Below, piece after piece: positions 8,658 through 20,180 of a stretch of DNA of 49,361 bases (position 1 is the first letter of the stretch; every line of letters begins with the position of its first letter). Both the position numbers and the translations under genes were made by a program. The notes beneath the pieces are model-generated. The model saw nothing but the letters and a program-made list of their open reading frames with translations. It was not told where the DNA came from and did not search any database. The stretch comes from Candidatus Equimonas faecalis (lineage in GTDB: Bacteria > Bacteroidota > Bacteroidia > Bacteroidales > Bacteroidaceae), in the NCBI GenBank assembly GCA_018066245.1, contig JAGHRT010000030.1, positions 1-49,361 on the forward strand, written 5' to 3'.

Positions 8658-9191
8658 TCAATCCACGACAACCGTTTGTGTCGTAAAATCAGAGAATACG
8701 ATGATTTGCAACCCCTTGTCGGAAGGCAGGCAGGGCTTTCCTTCCACATTGTAGCGAGCCACTTCATGGGGCAGCGGCACGGCGGAATCATCTTCTGCGG
8801 GAGCAACGGCAGTAGGAGCCTTGCCGTCGTAGCAGTCGATGGCGCGGAGCGAAGGACAGTCGTCGAAGGCGTTGTCGCCGATGTACTTCACGCTGGCTGG
8901 AATGTGGATCACCTGCAAGGCTTTGGCACCCTGAAAGGCACCGCGAGCTATGCGTACCGTGTTGGGATGGACGGTATATTGCGTGTCGGACTTGCTGCTG
9001 GGGTATTTCATGAGAATCCAACCGAAATCATACTGTGCCGTGGCATAGAGCACGCCGTCGATGCTCTGGAAATAAGGCTTGTACTTGCCGTCAATATAGC
9101 CAGTGGCATAATCTGTGGCCATCTCCACGTTGCTCTGTGCCACAGCACCGAGAGCAAAGAGAAATAATACGATTGATAGAACTTGTTTCAT
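8658..9191 (-). CDS. Secreted BspA-like leucine-rich repeat protein
   Basis: A 177-residue exported protein. The start at 9191 gives a signal peptide ([19 protein letters not shown]). The central part contains a short run of BspA/LRR_5-type repeats: [18 protein letters not shown], then [20 protein letters not shown]. Such proteins are common surface or periplasmic proteins in Prevotella and relatives and often mediate binding, but this one has only about two repeats and no visible sorting domain, so I assign no specific ligand. The upstream in-frame ATG at 9236 overlaps repeat DNA and lacks a signal peptide. Confidence 0.75.
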   Translation of the reverse strand: MKQVLSIVLFLFALGAVAQSNVEMATDYATGYIDGKYKPYFQSIDGVLYATAQYDFGWILMKYPSSKSDTQYTVHPNTVRIARGAFQGAKALQVIHIPASVKYIGDNAFDDCPSLRAIDCYDGKAPTAVAPAEDDSAVPLPHEVARYNVEGKPCLPSDKGLQIIVFSDFTTQTVVVD

Positions 9192-9235
9192 AGGGCAATG
9201 AGGAGGAATTGGCAAATAAGCAAATGAGGAAATCA

Positions 9236-9721
9236 TTAAACGTTGAACGTTGAAAGAGGGTATTTAGTGTTTTGGATGACATAATTCAGCAGAGCCTGAC
9301 AACCTTCAAGGCAGTCGCGCCATGTGGCTTCAAAGTCGCCGGTGTACCATGGGTCGGCCACGTCGCCCGGACGGCCCGTGAAGTCAAGAAGTTTACTGAT
9401 TTTCTTTTCTCCGTCTCCACCGAACACGCGCTGCATGTTGCGAAGATTCCGTTCGTCCATTCCCACGATAAAATCAAAGCGGGAGTAGTCGGAGGGTGTG
9501 ATTTGGCGAGCCGTCTTGCCTTCACACGAAATACCGTGCTGCGCCAGCATACGGCGGGCGGGTGGATAGACACCATTGCCGATTTCCTCGGTTGAAGTAG
9601 CCGCCGATTCCACTTGGACATGCGCATCCAGCCCTGCTTCGTGGACAAGGCGCTTCATGATAAACTCAGCCATAGGGCTACGGCAGATATTGCCGTGGCA
9701 AACAAAGAGTATTCGTGTCAT
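9236..9721 (-). CDS. Low-molecular-weight protein-tyrosine phosphatase
   Basis: Cytoplasmic phosphatase of the LMW-PTP family. From the ATG at 9721 the product is 161 residues and opens with [19 protein letters not shown], containing the P-loop C-X5-R (Cys8 nucleophile, Arg14). The general-acid aspartate lies in DPWYTGDF near residue 125. Bacterial members act on tyrosine kinases controlling polysaccharide export or on small phosphates; the target here is unknown. The last codons and the stop lie in the sequence TTAAACGTTGAACGTTGAAAGAGG (minus strand reads STFNV-stop), a block that recurs between genes near 10490-10520. The C terminus is therefore supplied by a repeat. Confidence 0.92.
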   Translation of the reverse strand: MTRILFVCHGNICRSPMAEFIMKRLVHEAGLDAHVQVESAATSTEEIGNGVYPPARRMLAQHGISCEGKTARQITPSDYSRFDFIVGMDERNLRNMQRVFGGDGEKKISKLLDFTGRPGDVADPWYTGDFEATWRDCLEGCQALLNYVIQNTKYPLSTFNV

Positions 9722-9960
9722 AGTTTTTTGCATCAGCATATATGGCATCCGAGAGAAGAAAAGAAGGTGAAACTGGATTTCTGCGGGGCGTACCTGCTTC
9801 TCCGCTCACTGAACGCGGTAGGCTTGCAGCTGCAAAATTAAGCATTTCTCGCCAAATGGCCAAGGGGAGAGGTTGTGTTTCGTGCAAGTGACTTGATGCG
9901 AGGAAGGACGGGCAAACATTGCTTCTCGGTCGTTTCGGGTGGGACACTGCCGGCGTGTGT
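9722..9960. other. Intergenic, no gene recognised
   Basis: Between the phosphatase and the large inverted repeat. An open frame on the minus strand covering 9678-10019 runs into the phosphatase gene and the inverted repeat and has no family-like composition. No terminator or promoter is clear here. Confidence 0.5.
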
Positions 9961-10108
9961 GTCATTATGTCATTTGTCATTAAGGTCATTAAGGAAAATC
10001 GCACCCATTTTCGGCTCAAAATAATAATATATAAAATATATTATATATTTTGCCCTGATTTTGCACCCCGAAAAGCTTAATGACCTTAATGACAAATGAC
10101 ATAATGAC
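9961..10108. repeat. 148-bp element with perfect 33-bp terminal inverted repeats
   Basis: The left arm 9961-9993 and right arm 10076-10108 are exact reverse complements over 33 bp. Each arm is itself built from repeated GTCATT blocks. The 82-bp centre is very AT-rich (about 10018-10051 is nearly all A/T) and contains a second imperfect inverted pair (ATTTTCGG and CCGAAAAG). No open frame fits inside. I see no target-site duplication in the flanks. It could be a MITE-like element, a very stable RNA hairpin or a protein-binding palindrome. Confidence 0.85.
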
Positions 10109-10542
10109 CACTTTTGAGGGAACAGTTTTTCAGTGAACAGTGAACAATGAAGGAGTGAAAAGCTGAATGTCCGACTGCTCCCGGCATGGGAATAAAAAAA
10201 ATCGGGGTTTGCTTTAGAGCGCAATCGGATTGGCGTACTTTTGCACCCGTATTCACGCCCGCCCCGCCTCCATGCCTCTCTTCCTCTGCCTCTCCCCCGC
10301 CCTACTCCTCCCCCGCTCTCTATTGCATGGCCCCACTACTCCCTATGGTACTACTCCCTATGGCGCTTCGCACTACTCCCTACGAGGGTACGCACTACTT
10401 CCTATGGCGCTTCACGCTACTCCCTATAATGAGCAAATGAGCAAATAAGGAAATGAAGTCCTCCCCCGGGGGAGTTGGAGGAGGTATTCATTAAACGTTA
10501 AACATTAAACGTTGAAAGAGGGGGGCTTCCTTCACTTTCCGC
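10109..10542. other. Intergenic stretch with repeats
   Basis: No gene is supported. It contains a short CAGTGAACAGTGAACAATGA repeat (near 10133), a tandem repeat at 10321-10430 (listed separately), the string AGCAAATGAGCAAATAAGG (10434), a short GC-rich palindrome CTCCCCCGGGGGAG and the TTAAACGTT block near 10492. Small open frames across the tandem repeat are low-complexity and rejected. Confidence 0.6.
10321..10430. repeat. Degenerate tandem repeat, CTACTCCCTATGG unit
   Basis: Five imperfect copies of CACTACTCCCTATGG, several followed by CGCTTC, spaced about 16-27 bp apart. Copies vary (TACTCCCTATGG, TACTCCCTACGAGG, TACTTCCTATGG, TACTCCCTATAATG). It lies just downstream of the minus-strand DUF1294 gene. 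Function unknown. Confidence 0.7.
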
Positions 10543-10836
10543 CTACAGGATGAGCCACGCGGCCAAGGCGGCTTGAAGAGTGAGGATGAGGGGGATTCCG
10601 AGGGTGAATTTACGGTGAAGCGTCTTATGGTGCCATACGCGCATACCCAGCAAGGCTCCGATGCTTCCTCCCAGTGCCGCCATCAGAAGGAGTGTGGCTT
10701 CGGGTATGCGCCATCGCCCGTGACGGGCTTTCCACTTGTCCACGCCGAATGCTGAAAAGGTGAGGAGCGTCATAAGGGCCAAGGCCGCGGCTGCTGCCTC
10801 TAATGGGGTGAAGGGTAAATGTGCAAGGAGGTTCAT
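10543..10836 (-). CDS. DUF1294 membrane protein
   Basis: A 97-residue integral membrane protein. It has a hydrophobic N-terminal helix (about 10-30), the DUF1294 signature DKWKARHGRWRIPEATL, a second hydrophobic segment with GGSIGALLGM, then HHKTLHRKF and a third hydrophobic stretch to the C terminus. The family's function is unknown; a DUF1294 domain is often fused to a cold-shock domain, which is absent here. It is the last gene of the minus-strand run starting at the acyl-CoA synthetase, 16 bp after the SMR exporter gene. Confidence 0.85.
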   Translation of the reverse strand: MNLLAHLPFTPLEAAAAALALMTLLTFSAFGVDKWKARHGRWRIPEATLLLMAALGGSIGALLGMRVWHHKTLHRKFTLGIPLILTLQAALAAWLIL

Positions 10837-10852
10837 GGCTTTCGCTTGTGTT

Positions 10853-11170
10853 TCATGTGAGTTCCAAGCCGGCTATGCCTACCAGTATGAGCAAGGCAAA
10901 AAACAGGCGCAGCAGGGAGGCGGGGTCGCCAAACCATACGATGCCAATGAGAAACGTGGCCACCGCTCCGATGCCCGTCCACACGATGTAGGCCGTGCTC
11001 ACGGGTATGGTGCGCTGGGCCAGATAGAGGAATATGCCGCTGAGCACCATGCTTACGGCGGCCAAGCTGATGAATGTGCCGAAGCGGTGGGGATGCAGGT
11101 CGGCGAGTTTGAAGCCGAGCGGCCAACCCACTTCAAAGATGGCGGCCACTGTCAGATATATCCAAGCCAT
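10853..11170 (-). CDS. Small multidrug resistance (SMR) family exporter, Gdx/SugE-like
   Basis: A 105-residue protein with four predicted membrane helices, the standard SMR size; SMR proteins work as antiparallel dimers driven by protons. The membrane glutamate lies in AAIFEVGWPLGFK (Glu13). The FEVGW context and AYIVWTGIGAVATFLIGIV match the guanidinium-exporter (Gdx/SugE) branch better than the EmrE/Qac branch, but I cannot prove substrate from sequence. No guanidine riboswitch is visible upstream; the gene follows ligA by 24 bp and is probably read from the operon. Confidence 0.85.
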   Translation of the reverse strand: MAWIYLTVAAIFEVGWPLGFKLADLHPHRFGTFISLAAVSMVLSGIFLYLAQRTIPVSTAYIVWTGIGAVATFLIGIVWFGDPASLLRLFFALLILVGIAGLELT

Positions 11171-11194
11171 GAGGGGATGTTATGTGATGTGTCC

Positions 11195-14427
<3,233 letters not shown>

Positions 14428-14479
14428 TGGGCTTACGGGTATGGGTAAAAAGACAGGGCGAAGGGGTTGCCGCCTGCCG

Positions 14480-14992
14480 TCAGTTCAAATCAAGTAGTCC
14501 TTCGGGGAGATTCAGTTGGAGCGTGCGCTTCCTTAGGTCGTAGCTTTCCAGAAAGTCGTCGTGGTAGGGCACAAGAAGCTCTGTGCCTTGGGATGTCTGT
14601 ACGGTCAGCAGAATGTTCGCGCTGCTGTCGTCCACTTCCGTAATGATGCCCAGCCCTTCCACGGTGAATCCCGTGAGTGAACGTATGCTGTTCAGTTGGT
14701 CGTCCTCGTCGGCAACGACTTCTTTAAGAGGGAAGTATATTTTACGGCCTACCAGCGTGTTGGCAGCTTCCTTATCGTCTATCCCTTCAAATGAGAAAAG
14801 CGCATCTTCCCTTCCCTTCTCGCGCCAATCCGCGTAGAAAAAAGGTACCAGTATGCCGTCCATTTCCAGCACGAGATAGCGGCATGGGGATTGCTCAAAG
14901 GGCCAGTCGGTCAGTTGCGCTTCCACTTCTCCCTTTGTGCCGTGGGCTTTGACAATGCGCCCTATCGGGAAAACTTCTTCTTGCTTTATCAT
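14480..14992 (-). CDS. rimM: Ribosome maturation factor RimM
   Basis: 16S rRNA processing factor that helps assemble the 30S head by binding uS19. From the ATG at 14992 the protein has 170 residues and begins MIKQEEVFPIGRIVKAHGTKGEV, the characteristic N-terminal RimM fold. The C-terminal PRC-barrel half contains LTGFTVE and ELLVPYHDDFLESYD. I chose this start over an upstream one because it lies 2 bp after the murA stop, and an earlier start would overlap murA without adding family sequence. trmD and rpsP, frequent neighbours in other phyla, are not here. Confidence 0.93.
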   Translation of the reverse strand: MIKQEEVFPIGRIVKAHGTKGEVEAQLTDWPFEQSPCRYLVLEMDGILVPFFYADWREKGREDALFSFEGIDDKEAANTLVGRKIYFPLKEVVADEDDQLNSIRSLTGFTVEGLGIITEVDDSSANILLTVQTSQGTELLVPYHDDFLESYDLRKRTLQLNLPEGLLDLN

Positions 14993-14994
14993 GG

Positions 14995-16305
14995 CTATGG
15001 CTCGCGTGAGATGCATGCTCCGAGGGCATTCAGCCGCTGCTCGATGTGTTCGTAACCGCGGTCAATCTGCTCCACGTTGTCGATGCGGCTTGTGCCCTCT
15101 GCGCTCATGGCGGCCATGAGCAGGGCTATGCCGGCTCTGATGTCGGGCGAAGCCATGCGACGGCCTTTCAGGGGCATCATACGGTCGTGCCCCACGACAA
15201 AAGCACGGTGGGGGTCGCAGAGAATAATCTGTGCGCCCATGTCAATGAGTTTGTCCACGAAGAACAGGCGGCTCTCAAACATTTTCTGATGGACGAGTAC
15301 GGTGCCCTTTGCCTGCGTGGCGACGACCAGCAACACACTGAGCAGGTCGGGCGTGAGGCCTGGCCAGGGGGCATCGCTTATGGTCATGAACGAACCGTCT
15401 ATAAATGACTCGACGGCATAGTGCGGGCACGCCGGCACATAGAGGTCATCACCCCGTTCTTCCAAGGCAATGCCCAGACGGCGGAAGGCCTCGGGAATAA
15501 TGCCGAGGTGGCGAAGCCCCACATTCTTGATGGTAAGGCCGCGTCCGCAGAGGGCGCCAATGCCGATGAAAGACCCCACTTCAATCATATCGGGCAGAAT
15601 GGCGTGCTCTGCACCGTGCAGGGTTTCCACGCCTTCAACGGTAAGCAGATTGCTGCCAATGCCGCTGATATGTGCGCCCATCTGGCAAAGCATCTTGCAC
15701 AGTTGCTGAATGTAAGGCTCACAGGCGGCATTGTAGATGGTGGTAGTGCCTTCGGCCAGTACGGCGGCCATGATGATGTTGGCCGTGCCTGTCACGGAGG
15801 CTTCGTCAAGGAGCATATAGGTGCCTTTCAACCTGTTTGCAGACGAGAGCTCATACACGCCACCGTCGTTGCTCAAGGCAAAATGTGCGCCGAGGGCTTT
15901 CAAGCCGATAAAGTGGGTGTCCATGCGCCGCCGCCCTATCTTGTCGCCGCCGGGTTTGGCCACGGTGGCTTTGCCGAAGCGCGAAAGCAACGGCCCTATC
16001 AGCAGGACGGAGCCGCGGAGTGAGGCACAGCGCATGAGGAACTCGGCGCTGTGCAGGAACTCCAAATCGACGGAATCGGCTTGGAAGGTAATGGTTCCGC
16101 TGCCTTTGCGGCAAACTTTCACGCCTATGTCCTCCAGCAGTTGAATGAGGTTGTTTACGTCGAGAATGTTGGGAACACCATAGAGTGTTACGGGGTCGGA
16201 AGTCAGCAAGGTGGCACTTATCACCTGCAGAGCCTCGTTCTTTGCCCCCTGCGGGGTGATGGTTCCGCTCAGCGGATGTCCGCCTTCAATAATGAAACTG
16301 GCCAT
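14995..16305 (-). CDS. murA: UDP-N-acetylglucosamine 1-carboxyvinyltransferase with Asp in place of catalytic Cys
   Basis: First committed step of peptidoglycan synthesis: transfer of enolpyruvate from PEP to UDP-GlcNAc, cytoplasmic. The 436-residue length is normal and the substrate-binding start QGAKNEAL is intact. The active-site loop reads KPGGDKIGRRRMDTH: where Escherichia coli MurA has Cys115, this protein has Asp121 (codon at 15945-15943). In other bacteria a Cys-to-Asp change here keeps activity but prevents alkylation by fosfomycin, so intrinsic fosfomycin resistance is expected. It is followed by rimM with a 2-bp gap. Confidence 0.96.
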   Translation of the reverse strand: MASFIIEGGHPLSGTITPQGAKNEALQVISATLLTSDPVTLYGVPNILDVNNLIQLLEDIGVKVCRKGSGTITFQADSVDLEFLHSAEFLMRCASLRGSVLLIGPLLSRFGKATVAKPGGDKIGRRRMDTHFIGLKALGAHFALSNDGGVYELSSANRLKGTYMLLDEASVTGTANIIMAAVLAEGTTTIYNAACEPYIQQLCKMLCQMGAHISGIGSNLLTVEGVETLHGAEHAILPDMIEVGSFIGIGALCGRGLTIKNVGLRHLGIIPEAFRRLGIALEERGDDLYVPACPHYAVESFIDGSFMTISDAPWPGLTPDLLSVLLVVATQAKGTVLVHQKMFESRLFFVDKLIDMGAQIILCDPHRAFVVGHDRMMPLKGRRMASPDIRAGIALLMAAMSAEGTSRIDNVEQIDRGYEHIEQRLNALGACISREP

Positions 16306-16350
16306 TGGGGTCAGGGCTTTTTAGTGGGCTTATAATCTGTGGGCTTATGC

Positions 16351-18042
16351 TCAATTGTCTGCATTGTCCAAGGCATTGACGTAGAGATAGCGCTTGATGG
16401 ATTTCTTGGGCGTTTTCTCAAACTCCTTATCGTAGATGCGGATGCCCTTTATCTGCTCATATTTATTGCTTTGGGCGTTGAGTGTCCGACGGTTCTGTTC
16501 CATGAGGTCTTCAACGGCCTTACGGTTCAGGCCTTGGCTATCGACGGCATCCTGGTCGGGATGCACAAGCATATAGAACGCCCCGTCCTTCTGCACCATC
16601 ACACATTCGCTCACAAGCGGCAGGGCGTTCATGCGGGCTTCCACCTCTTCGGGATAGACGTTCTGGCCGTTGGAGGTAAGCAACATGTTCTTTGAGCGAC
16701 CGCGTATGAAGAGGTTGCCTTCTTCGTCCAAAAGGCCGAGGTCGCCCGTATGGTACCAGCCGCCCTGGTCAATGGCTTCAGCCGTGGCTTCGGGATTCCT
16801 GTAGTAACCCAACATGACGTTGGCTCCCTTCACGAGAATCTCACCCACTTCCAGCGTAGGATTCTGGCTGTCAATGCGTATTTCCATTCTCGGGGCAGCT
16901 TTGCCGCAGCTGTGGGGACGGAAAGCGGCAGCGGATTCATAGGTTACGAGAGGCCCTGTTTCGGTGGTTCCGTAGCCGATAGTATAGGGGAAGCCCGTCT
17001 CATGCAGAAAATCTTCCAATTCGGGAGCGAAAGCTGCGCCACCCATGACAACTTCCTTGATATTGCCTCCGAAAGCTCCAACCAATTGCTGGCGCACGCG
17101 TTCCAAAATCTTTTTTCTGGCATAGGGCACGTACATGGCTGCCTTCATCATGGGCGTTTCCAATTTAGGCATCACACCCTTGCGCAACAGTTTCTCCACC
17201 ACCAGAGGCACGCAAATGGCAAGGTGGGGTTTTACATCGCCGAAAGCCTTCACGATGACGCGGGGAGAGGGTACGCGCGTAAGGTAGTGAGTGTGCATCC
17301 CCGCCAAAAAACCGGCCAGGAACTCAAACATAAGCCCGTACATGTGGGCGGCAGGCAAGATGGCCACAATGCGGTTGCCGGGTTGGAACACGGAGGGAAT
17401 TTTCTCCTGAGCACAGACGGCATTGCTCCAAAGTGAGCGGTAGGGTATCATCACCCCCTTGGATTGGCCGGTGGTGCCGCTGGTGTAGTTGATGAGAGCC
17501 AAGGCCTCGCCGTCCGGCTGTGGGCGGTAGGACACATGTTCCTTGCGGAAATACTTGGGGTATTTGCGCCCGTAGAAGGCGTTGATGTTTTCAGCGGCTT
17601 CCGCCAGAGCTTGGTTGCGGCTCACGGGCAGGGTGAAATCATCGAGCAGGAAGATGCCCTGCACCTCGGGCATGGCTTCCGGATTCAATCTGACATAGAC
17701 CTGATTGCCGGAAAACAACAGGCGGGCACCGCTGTGGTTCACGATGTTGTGAGCCTGTTCGCCGCTGAACTCATGCAGAATAGGCACAGCCACGGCACCG
17801 TATGTCAGGATGCCAAGCATAGTGATGGCCCAATGCGATGAATTGCGCCCATAGAGCGCCACGCGGTCGCCCGGCTGTACGCCGGCATATTCCAAATAGA
17901 TGTGCAGCTTTTCTATGATACGGGCTACATCGTTGTAGCGGTAGGTGGAGCCCTCAAAGTCGGTGAGGGCGTCGATGTCCCAGTTTTTCTTGATGCTCGT
18001 TTCTATGAGCGCGATAAAGTCGGTGTAGTTAGCCATACTCAT
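16351..18042 (-). CDS. Long-chain fatty acid-CoA ligase (AMP-binding)
   Basis: A 563-residue member of the adenylate-forming enzyme family, most similar in layout to long-chain acyl-CoA synthetases: activates a fatty acid with ATP and joins it to CoA. Motifs: P-loop YTSGTTGQSKGV, YGTTETGP in the A5 region, WYHTGDLG in A7, and the hinge GRSKNMLLTSNGQNVYPEEVE. The catalytic lysine region near the C terminus reads KTPKKSIKRYL. An alternative ATG two codons later is equally possible. It heads the operon acyl-CoA synthetase-murA-rimM-lysA-ligA-SMR-DUF1294 and has a good promoter upstream at 18164-18134. Confidence 0.92.
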   Translation of the reverse strand: MSMANYTDFIALIETSIKKNWDIDALTDFEGSTYRYNDVARIIEKLHIYLEYAGVQPGDRVALYGRNSSHWAITMLGILTYGAVAVPILHEFSGEQAHNIVNHSGARLLFSGNQVYVRLNPEAMPEVQGIFLLDDFTLPVSRNQALAEAAENINAFYGRKYPKYFRKEHVSYRPQPDGEALALINYTSGTTGQSKGVMIPYRSLWSNAVCAQEKIPSVFQPGNRIVAILPAAHMYGLMFEFLAGFLAGMHTHYLTRVPSPRVIVKAFGDVKPHLAICVPLVVEKLLRKGVMPKLETPMMKAAMYVPYARKKILERVRQQLVGAFGGNIKEVVMGGAAFAPELEDFLHETGFPYTIGYGTTETGPLVTYESAAAFRPHSCGKAAPRMEIRIDSQNPTLEVGEILVKGANVMLGYYRNPEATAEAIDQGGWYHTGDLGLLDEEGNLFIRGRSKNMLLTSNGQNVYPEEVEARMNALPLVSECVMVQKDGAFYMLVHPDQDAVDSQGLNRKAVEDLMEQNRRTLNAQSNKYEQIKGIRIYDKEFEKTPKKSIKRYLYVNALDNADN

Positions 18043-18133
18043 GTGGTGTTATAGTGTTCGGAGTCTTTTTGACAAGGGCCATGCAGGGGATTCTCATCCC
18101 GCACACAAGCACAGTGTCCATTATTTCGTGCGG

Positions 18134-18164
18134 CAAAGTTACGAATAAGCGGGAAAAAGGCCAA
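18134..18164 (-). promoter_or_regulatory. Bacteroidota-type promoter for the acyl-CoA synthetase/murA operon
   Basis: On the minus strand: TTG (18164-18162), 20 bp, TAACTTTG (18141-18134), matching the Bacteroidota TTG-N19/20-TAnnTTTG consensus. It implies a start of transcription near 18127 and a leader of about 85 nt. Confidence 0.65.
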
Positions 18165-18311
18165 GGAAGCCGAAGGTTTTATTTGCTTTTCAGAGTGGAA
18201 ACGATTAAAACCGAAGGTTAAAGTTATCAAATGAGCGAAAGAAAACGCCTGCATGACAGCGCGAATACAGGCTTATCCTGTTCTTAATTCATCCTGCTTG
18301 CAACAAGCGAA

Positions 18312-18348
18312 GCGTGAACCTGCACCCATGAAAGGTGCAGGCTCACGC
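18312..18348. terminator. Strong hairpin downstream of fba
   Basis: A 15-bp stem (GCGTGAACCTGCACC / GGTGCAGGCTCACGC, one mismatch) with a CATGAAA loop, about 60 bp after the fba stop. A TGATTTTTG tail follows on the plus strand, so the U-run favours plus-strand termination. On the minus strand the tail is not U-rich, yet it is the natural end of the fba transcript. It also separates fba from the next minus-strand promoter. Confidence 0.5.
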
Positions 18349-18405
18349 CTCTGATTTTTGTCAGAAAGCCCAAACTTCGTGCCGTATGGGCTATACGAAC
18401 AGGAT

Positions 18406-19407
18406 TTAGCCGAGGTGGTTGTTGGAACCGAGCACATCCACAATCTTGTGCATGTACATCTTCTTCATGTTCTCGCGAGCGGGCTTGAGATACTGACGGG
18501 GATCGAAGTGGCCGGGGTTCTCGTCGAAGTGCTTGCGGATGGCGGCGGTCATGGCCAGACGGCTGTCGGAGTCGATGTTGATTTTGCAAACGGCGCTCTT
18601 GGAGGCTTCGCGGAGTTGCTCCTCGGGGATACCTACTGCATCGGGCAGCTTGCCGCCGTGGGCGTTGATGGTATCAACCTCGTCCTGGGGTACGCTGCTG
18701 GAGCCGTGGAGTACGATGGGGAAACCGGGGAGATTCTCTTCAATCTGGTGCAGGATGTCGAAGGCGAGGGGAGGAGGAACGAGCTTGCCGGTTTTGGGGT
18801 CGCGGGTACACTGGTCGGGAGTGAACTTGTAAGCACCGTGGCTGGTACCGATGGAGATGGCAAGGCTGTCGCAACCGCTACGGGTGCTGAAGTCGATAAC
18901 CTCTTCGGGCTTGGTGTAGTGGCTTACCTCGGAAGCTACCTCATCCTCCACGCCGGCCAGTACGCCGAGTTCAGCTTCAACGGTAACGTCGTGGGCATGA
19001 GCGTATTCTACAACCTTCTTGGTGAGGGCGATGTTCTCCTCGTAGGGGAGGCTGCTGCCGTCAATCATTACGCTGGAGAAACCGTTGTCGATGCATTCCT
19101 TGCAGAGTTCGAAGGAATCGCCATGGTCGAGGTGGAGGACGATTTCAGGCTTTTCGCAACCGAGTTCCTTGGCGTACTCTACGGCACCCTGAGCCATGTA
19201 GCGGAGGATGGTGCCGTTGGCATAGTTGCGGGCGCCCTTGCTGACCTGCATGATGACGGGGCTCTTGGTTTCTACGGCTGCCTGCACGATGGCCTGCATC
19301 TGCTCAAGGGTGTTGAAGTTGAAAGCGGGGATGGCATAGCCACCTGCTACGGCCTTCTTGAACATCTCGCGGGTGTTCACGAGGCCGAGTTCTTTGTAAC
19401 TGGTCAT
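18406..19407 (-). CDS. fba: Class II fructose-bisphosphate aldolase
   Basis: Zinc-dependent glycolytic and gluconeogenic aldolase, cytoplasmic, 333 residues. The signature LHLDHGDSFE carries catalytic Asp94 and zinc ligand His95. AELGVLAGVEDE holds the second metal-site Glu, SIGTSHGAYKF a further His, and VLHGSSSVP the third. CKINIDSDSR binds the phosphate of dihydroxyacetone phosphate. The length and the insertion of about 20 residues before the C-terminal helix suit the longer class IIA/B-type enzymes of Bacteroidales. It has a promoter about 345 bp upstream, giving an unusually long leader. Confidence 0.95.
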   Translation of the reverse strand: MTSYKELGLVNTREMFKKAVAGGYAIPAFNFNTLEQMQAIVQAAVETKSPVIMQVSKGARNYANGTILRYMAQGAVEYAKELGCEKPEIVLHLDHGDSFELCKECIDNGFSSVMIDGSSLPYEENIALTKKVVEYAHAHDVTVEAELGVLAGVEDEVASEVSHYTKPEEVIDFSTRSGCDSLAISIGTSHGAYKFTPDQCTRDPKTGKLVPPPLAFDILHQIEENLPGFPIVLHGSSSVPQDEVDTINAHGGKLPDAVGIPEEQLREASKSAVCKINIDSDSRLAMTAAIRKHFDENPGHFDPRQYLKPARENMKKMYMHKIVDVLGSNNHLG

Positions 19408-19485
19408 GGGATGAAAATTAAGAATTTTGAATTAGGGAATTATGAATTTTGAATGTTGAATGTTATTTTGTTTTATGTCAGATGC

Positions 19486-19720
19486 AAAAAGGGGGGGGGC
19501 GCATCAACGTGAAGATGTGGAAGAAACTCGCGATAAATACAGGATTTGAGTGCGAACTTGCCCTCTGTAATCCGACCCCACACGGCTACTTGCCCGCTCT
19601 TGCGAGGAACAAGGTCACGGCAGCATGTGTCGGCACGCCATTGCGCAAGCCAGCTTCGCTCGGTTCTTAAGTAATAATTGAAGAGAATCCCAATCGAATA
19701 CGGACGCGCCCCCTTTTTTT
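19486..19720. repeat. Possible 235-bp element bounded by A/G and C/T inverted tracts in the fba leader
   Basis: The left end reads AAAAAGGGGGGGGGCGC (19486-19502) and the right end CGCGCCCCCTTTTTTT (19705-19720). These are imperfect inverted copies of each other. The interior has no gene. The arrangement could be a small mobile element or a long-range stem in the fba 5' leader. The G9 run is a possible slippage site. Confidence 0.35.
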
Positions 19721-19756
19721 AGTGTATCAATGAACGAATTTGCATTTTTGACGAGG

Positions 19757-19787
19757 CAAAGATAATGCTTTTTGCGATAAACGCCAA
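19757..19787 (-). promoter_or_regulatory. Bacteroidota-type promoter for fba
   Basis: On the minus strand: TTG (19787-19785), 20 bp, TATCTTTG (19764-19757). It is the only well-spaced match upstream of fba and predicts a leader of roughly 340 nt. Confidence 0.55.
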
Positions 19788-19979
19788 GCCTTTGTCTGCC
19801 AAACTGCACTCCCCCACCCTATTTTCCCCACAGGCCACGAGGCTTTTGCAAGGTGTATGCGGCAAAGCCCGTCGTGAATTTGGAATGTTGCATGATGCCG
19901 CAAGTGCCCCGGAAGGGGGATTTATGATTGTCGTTTTAACTGCTCCTTCTGCGATAAAAGCTCCAAAAGAAAGTCCCGC

Positions 19980-20006
19980 TCCGCCGGCAGAAAAGCCATC
20001 GGCGGA
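19980..20006 (-). terminator. Probable glnN terminator hairpin
   Basis: Arms TCCGCCG and CGGCGGA around a 13-nt loop. On the minus strand it is followed by GGGACTTTCTTTTGG, a weakly U-rich tail. It lies about 175 bp past the glnN stop and shares its arm sequence with the hairpin at 148-181. Confidence 0.4.
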
Positions 20007-20180
20007 ACGGGAAAATCAGCTTATACGGCAGTATTTACTGCTCTACGCGACAGTATTTACTGCCCTATACCATAGTTTGCATTATCCTATACGGCAGGAA
20101 GCGGCGGTTCTCTGCCCCTGTTTTCCTGAAGGCTGACGTGGATGAGTGGCGGAGCCCGGCCGTGGCCGGAAAGGAGCAAC

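Larger units (their letters stand above)
19408..20180. other. Long gene-free stretch between fba and glnN
   Basis: No gene is supported. From the fba side it holds an AT-rich string of AATTTTGAA/AATGTTGAA motifs, a run of nine G (19491-19499), about 200 bp of unassigned sequence, and C5T7 (19709-19720). Then come the fba promoter (19757-19787), a hairpin at 19980-20006 and two GCAGTATTTACTGC-like palindromes (20028-20041 and 20051-20062). Small open frames here have no family-like features. Confidence 0.6.

Noticed and set aside
10186..10448. Small plus-strand open frames rich in Pro, Leu and Ser
   Set aside because: They consist of the CTACTCCCTATGG tandem repeat and C-rich DNA.
18039..18254. 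71-codon minus-strand open frame upstream of the acyl-CoA synthetase
   Set aside because: It covers the promoter at 18134-18164 and has no family features.
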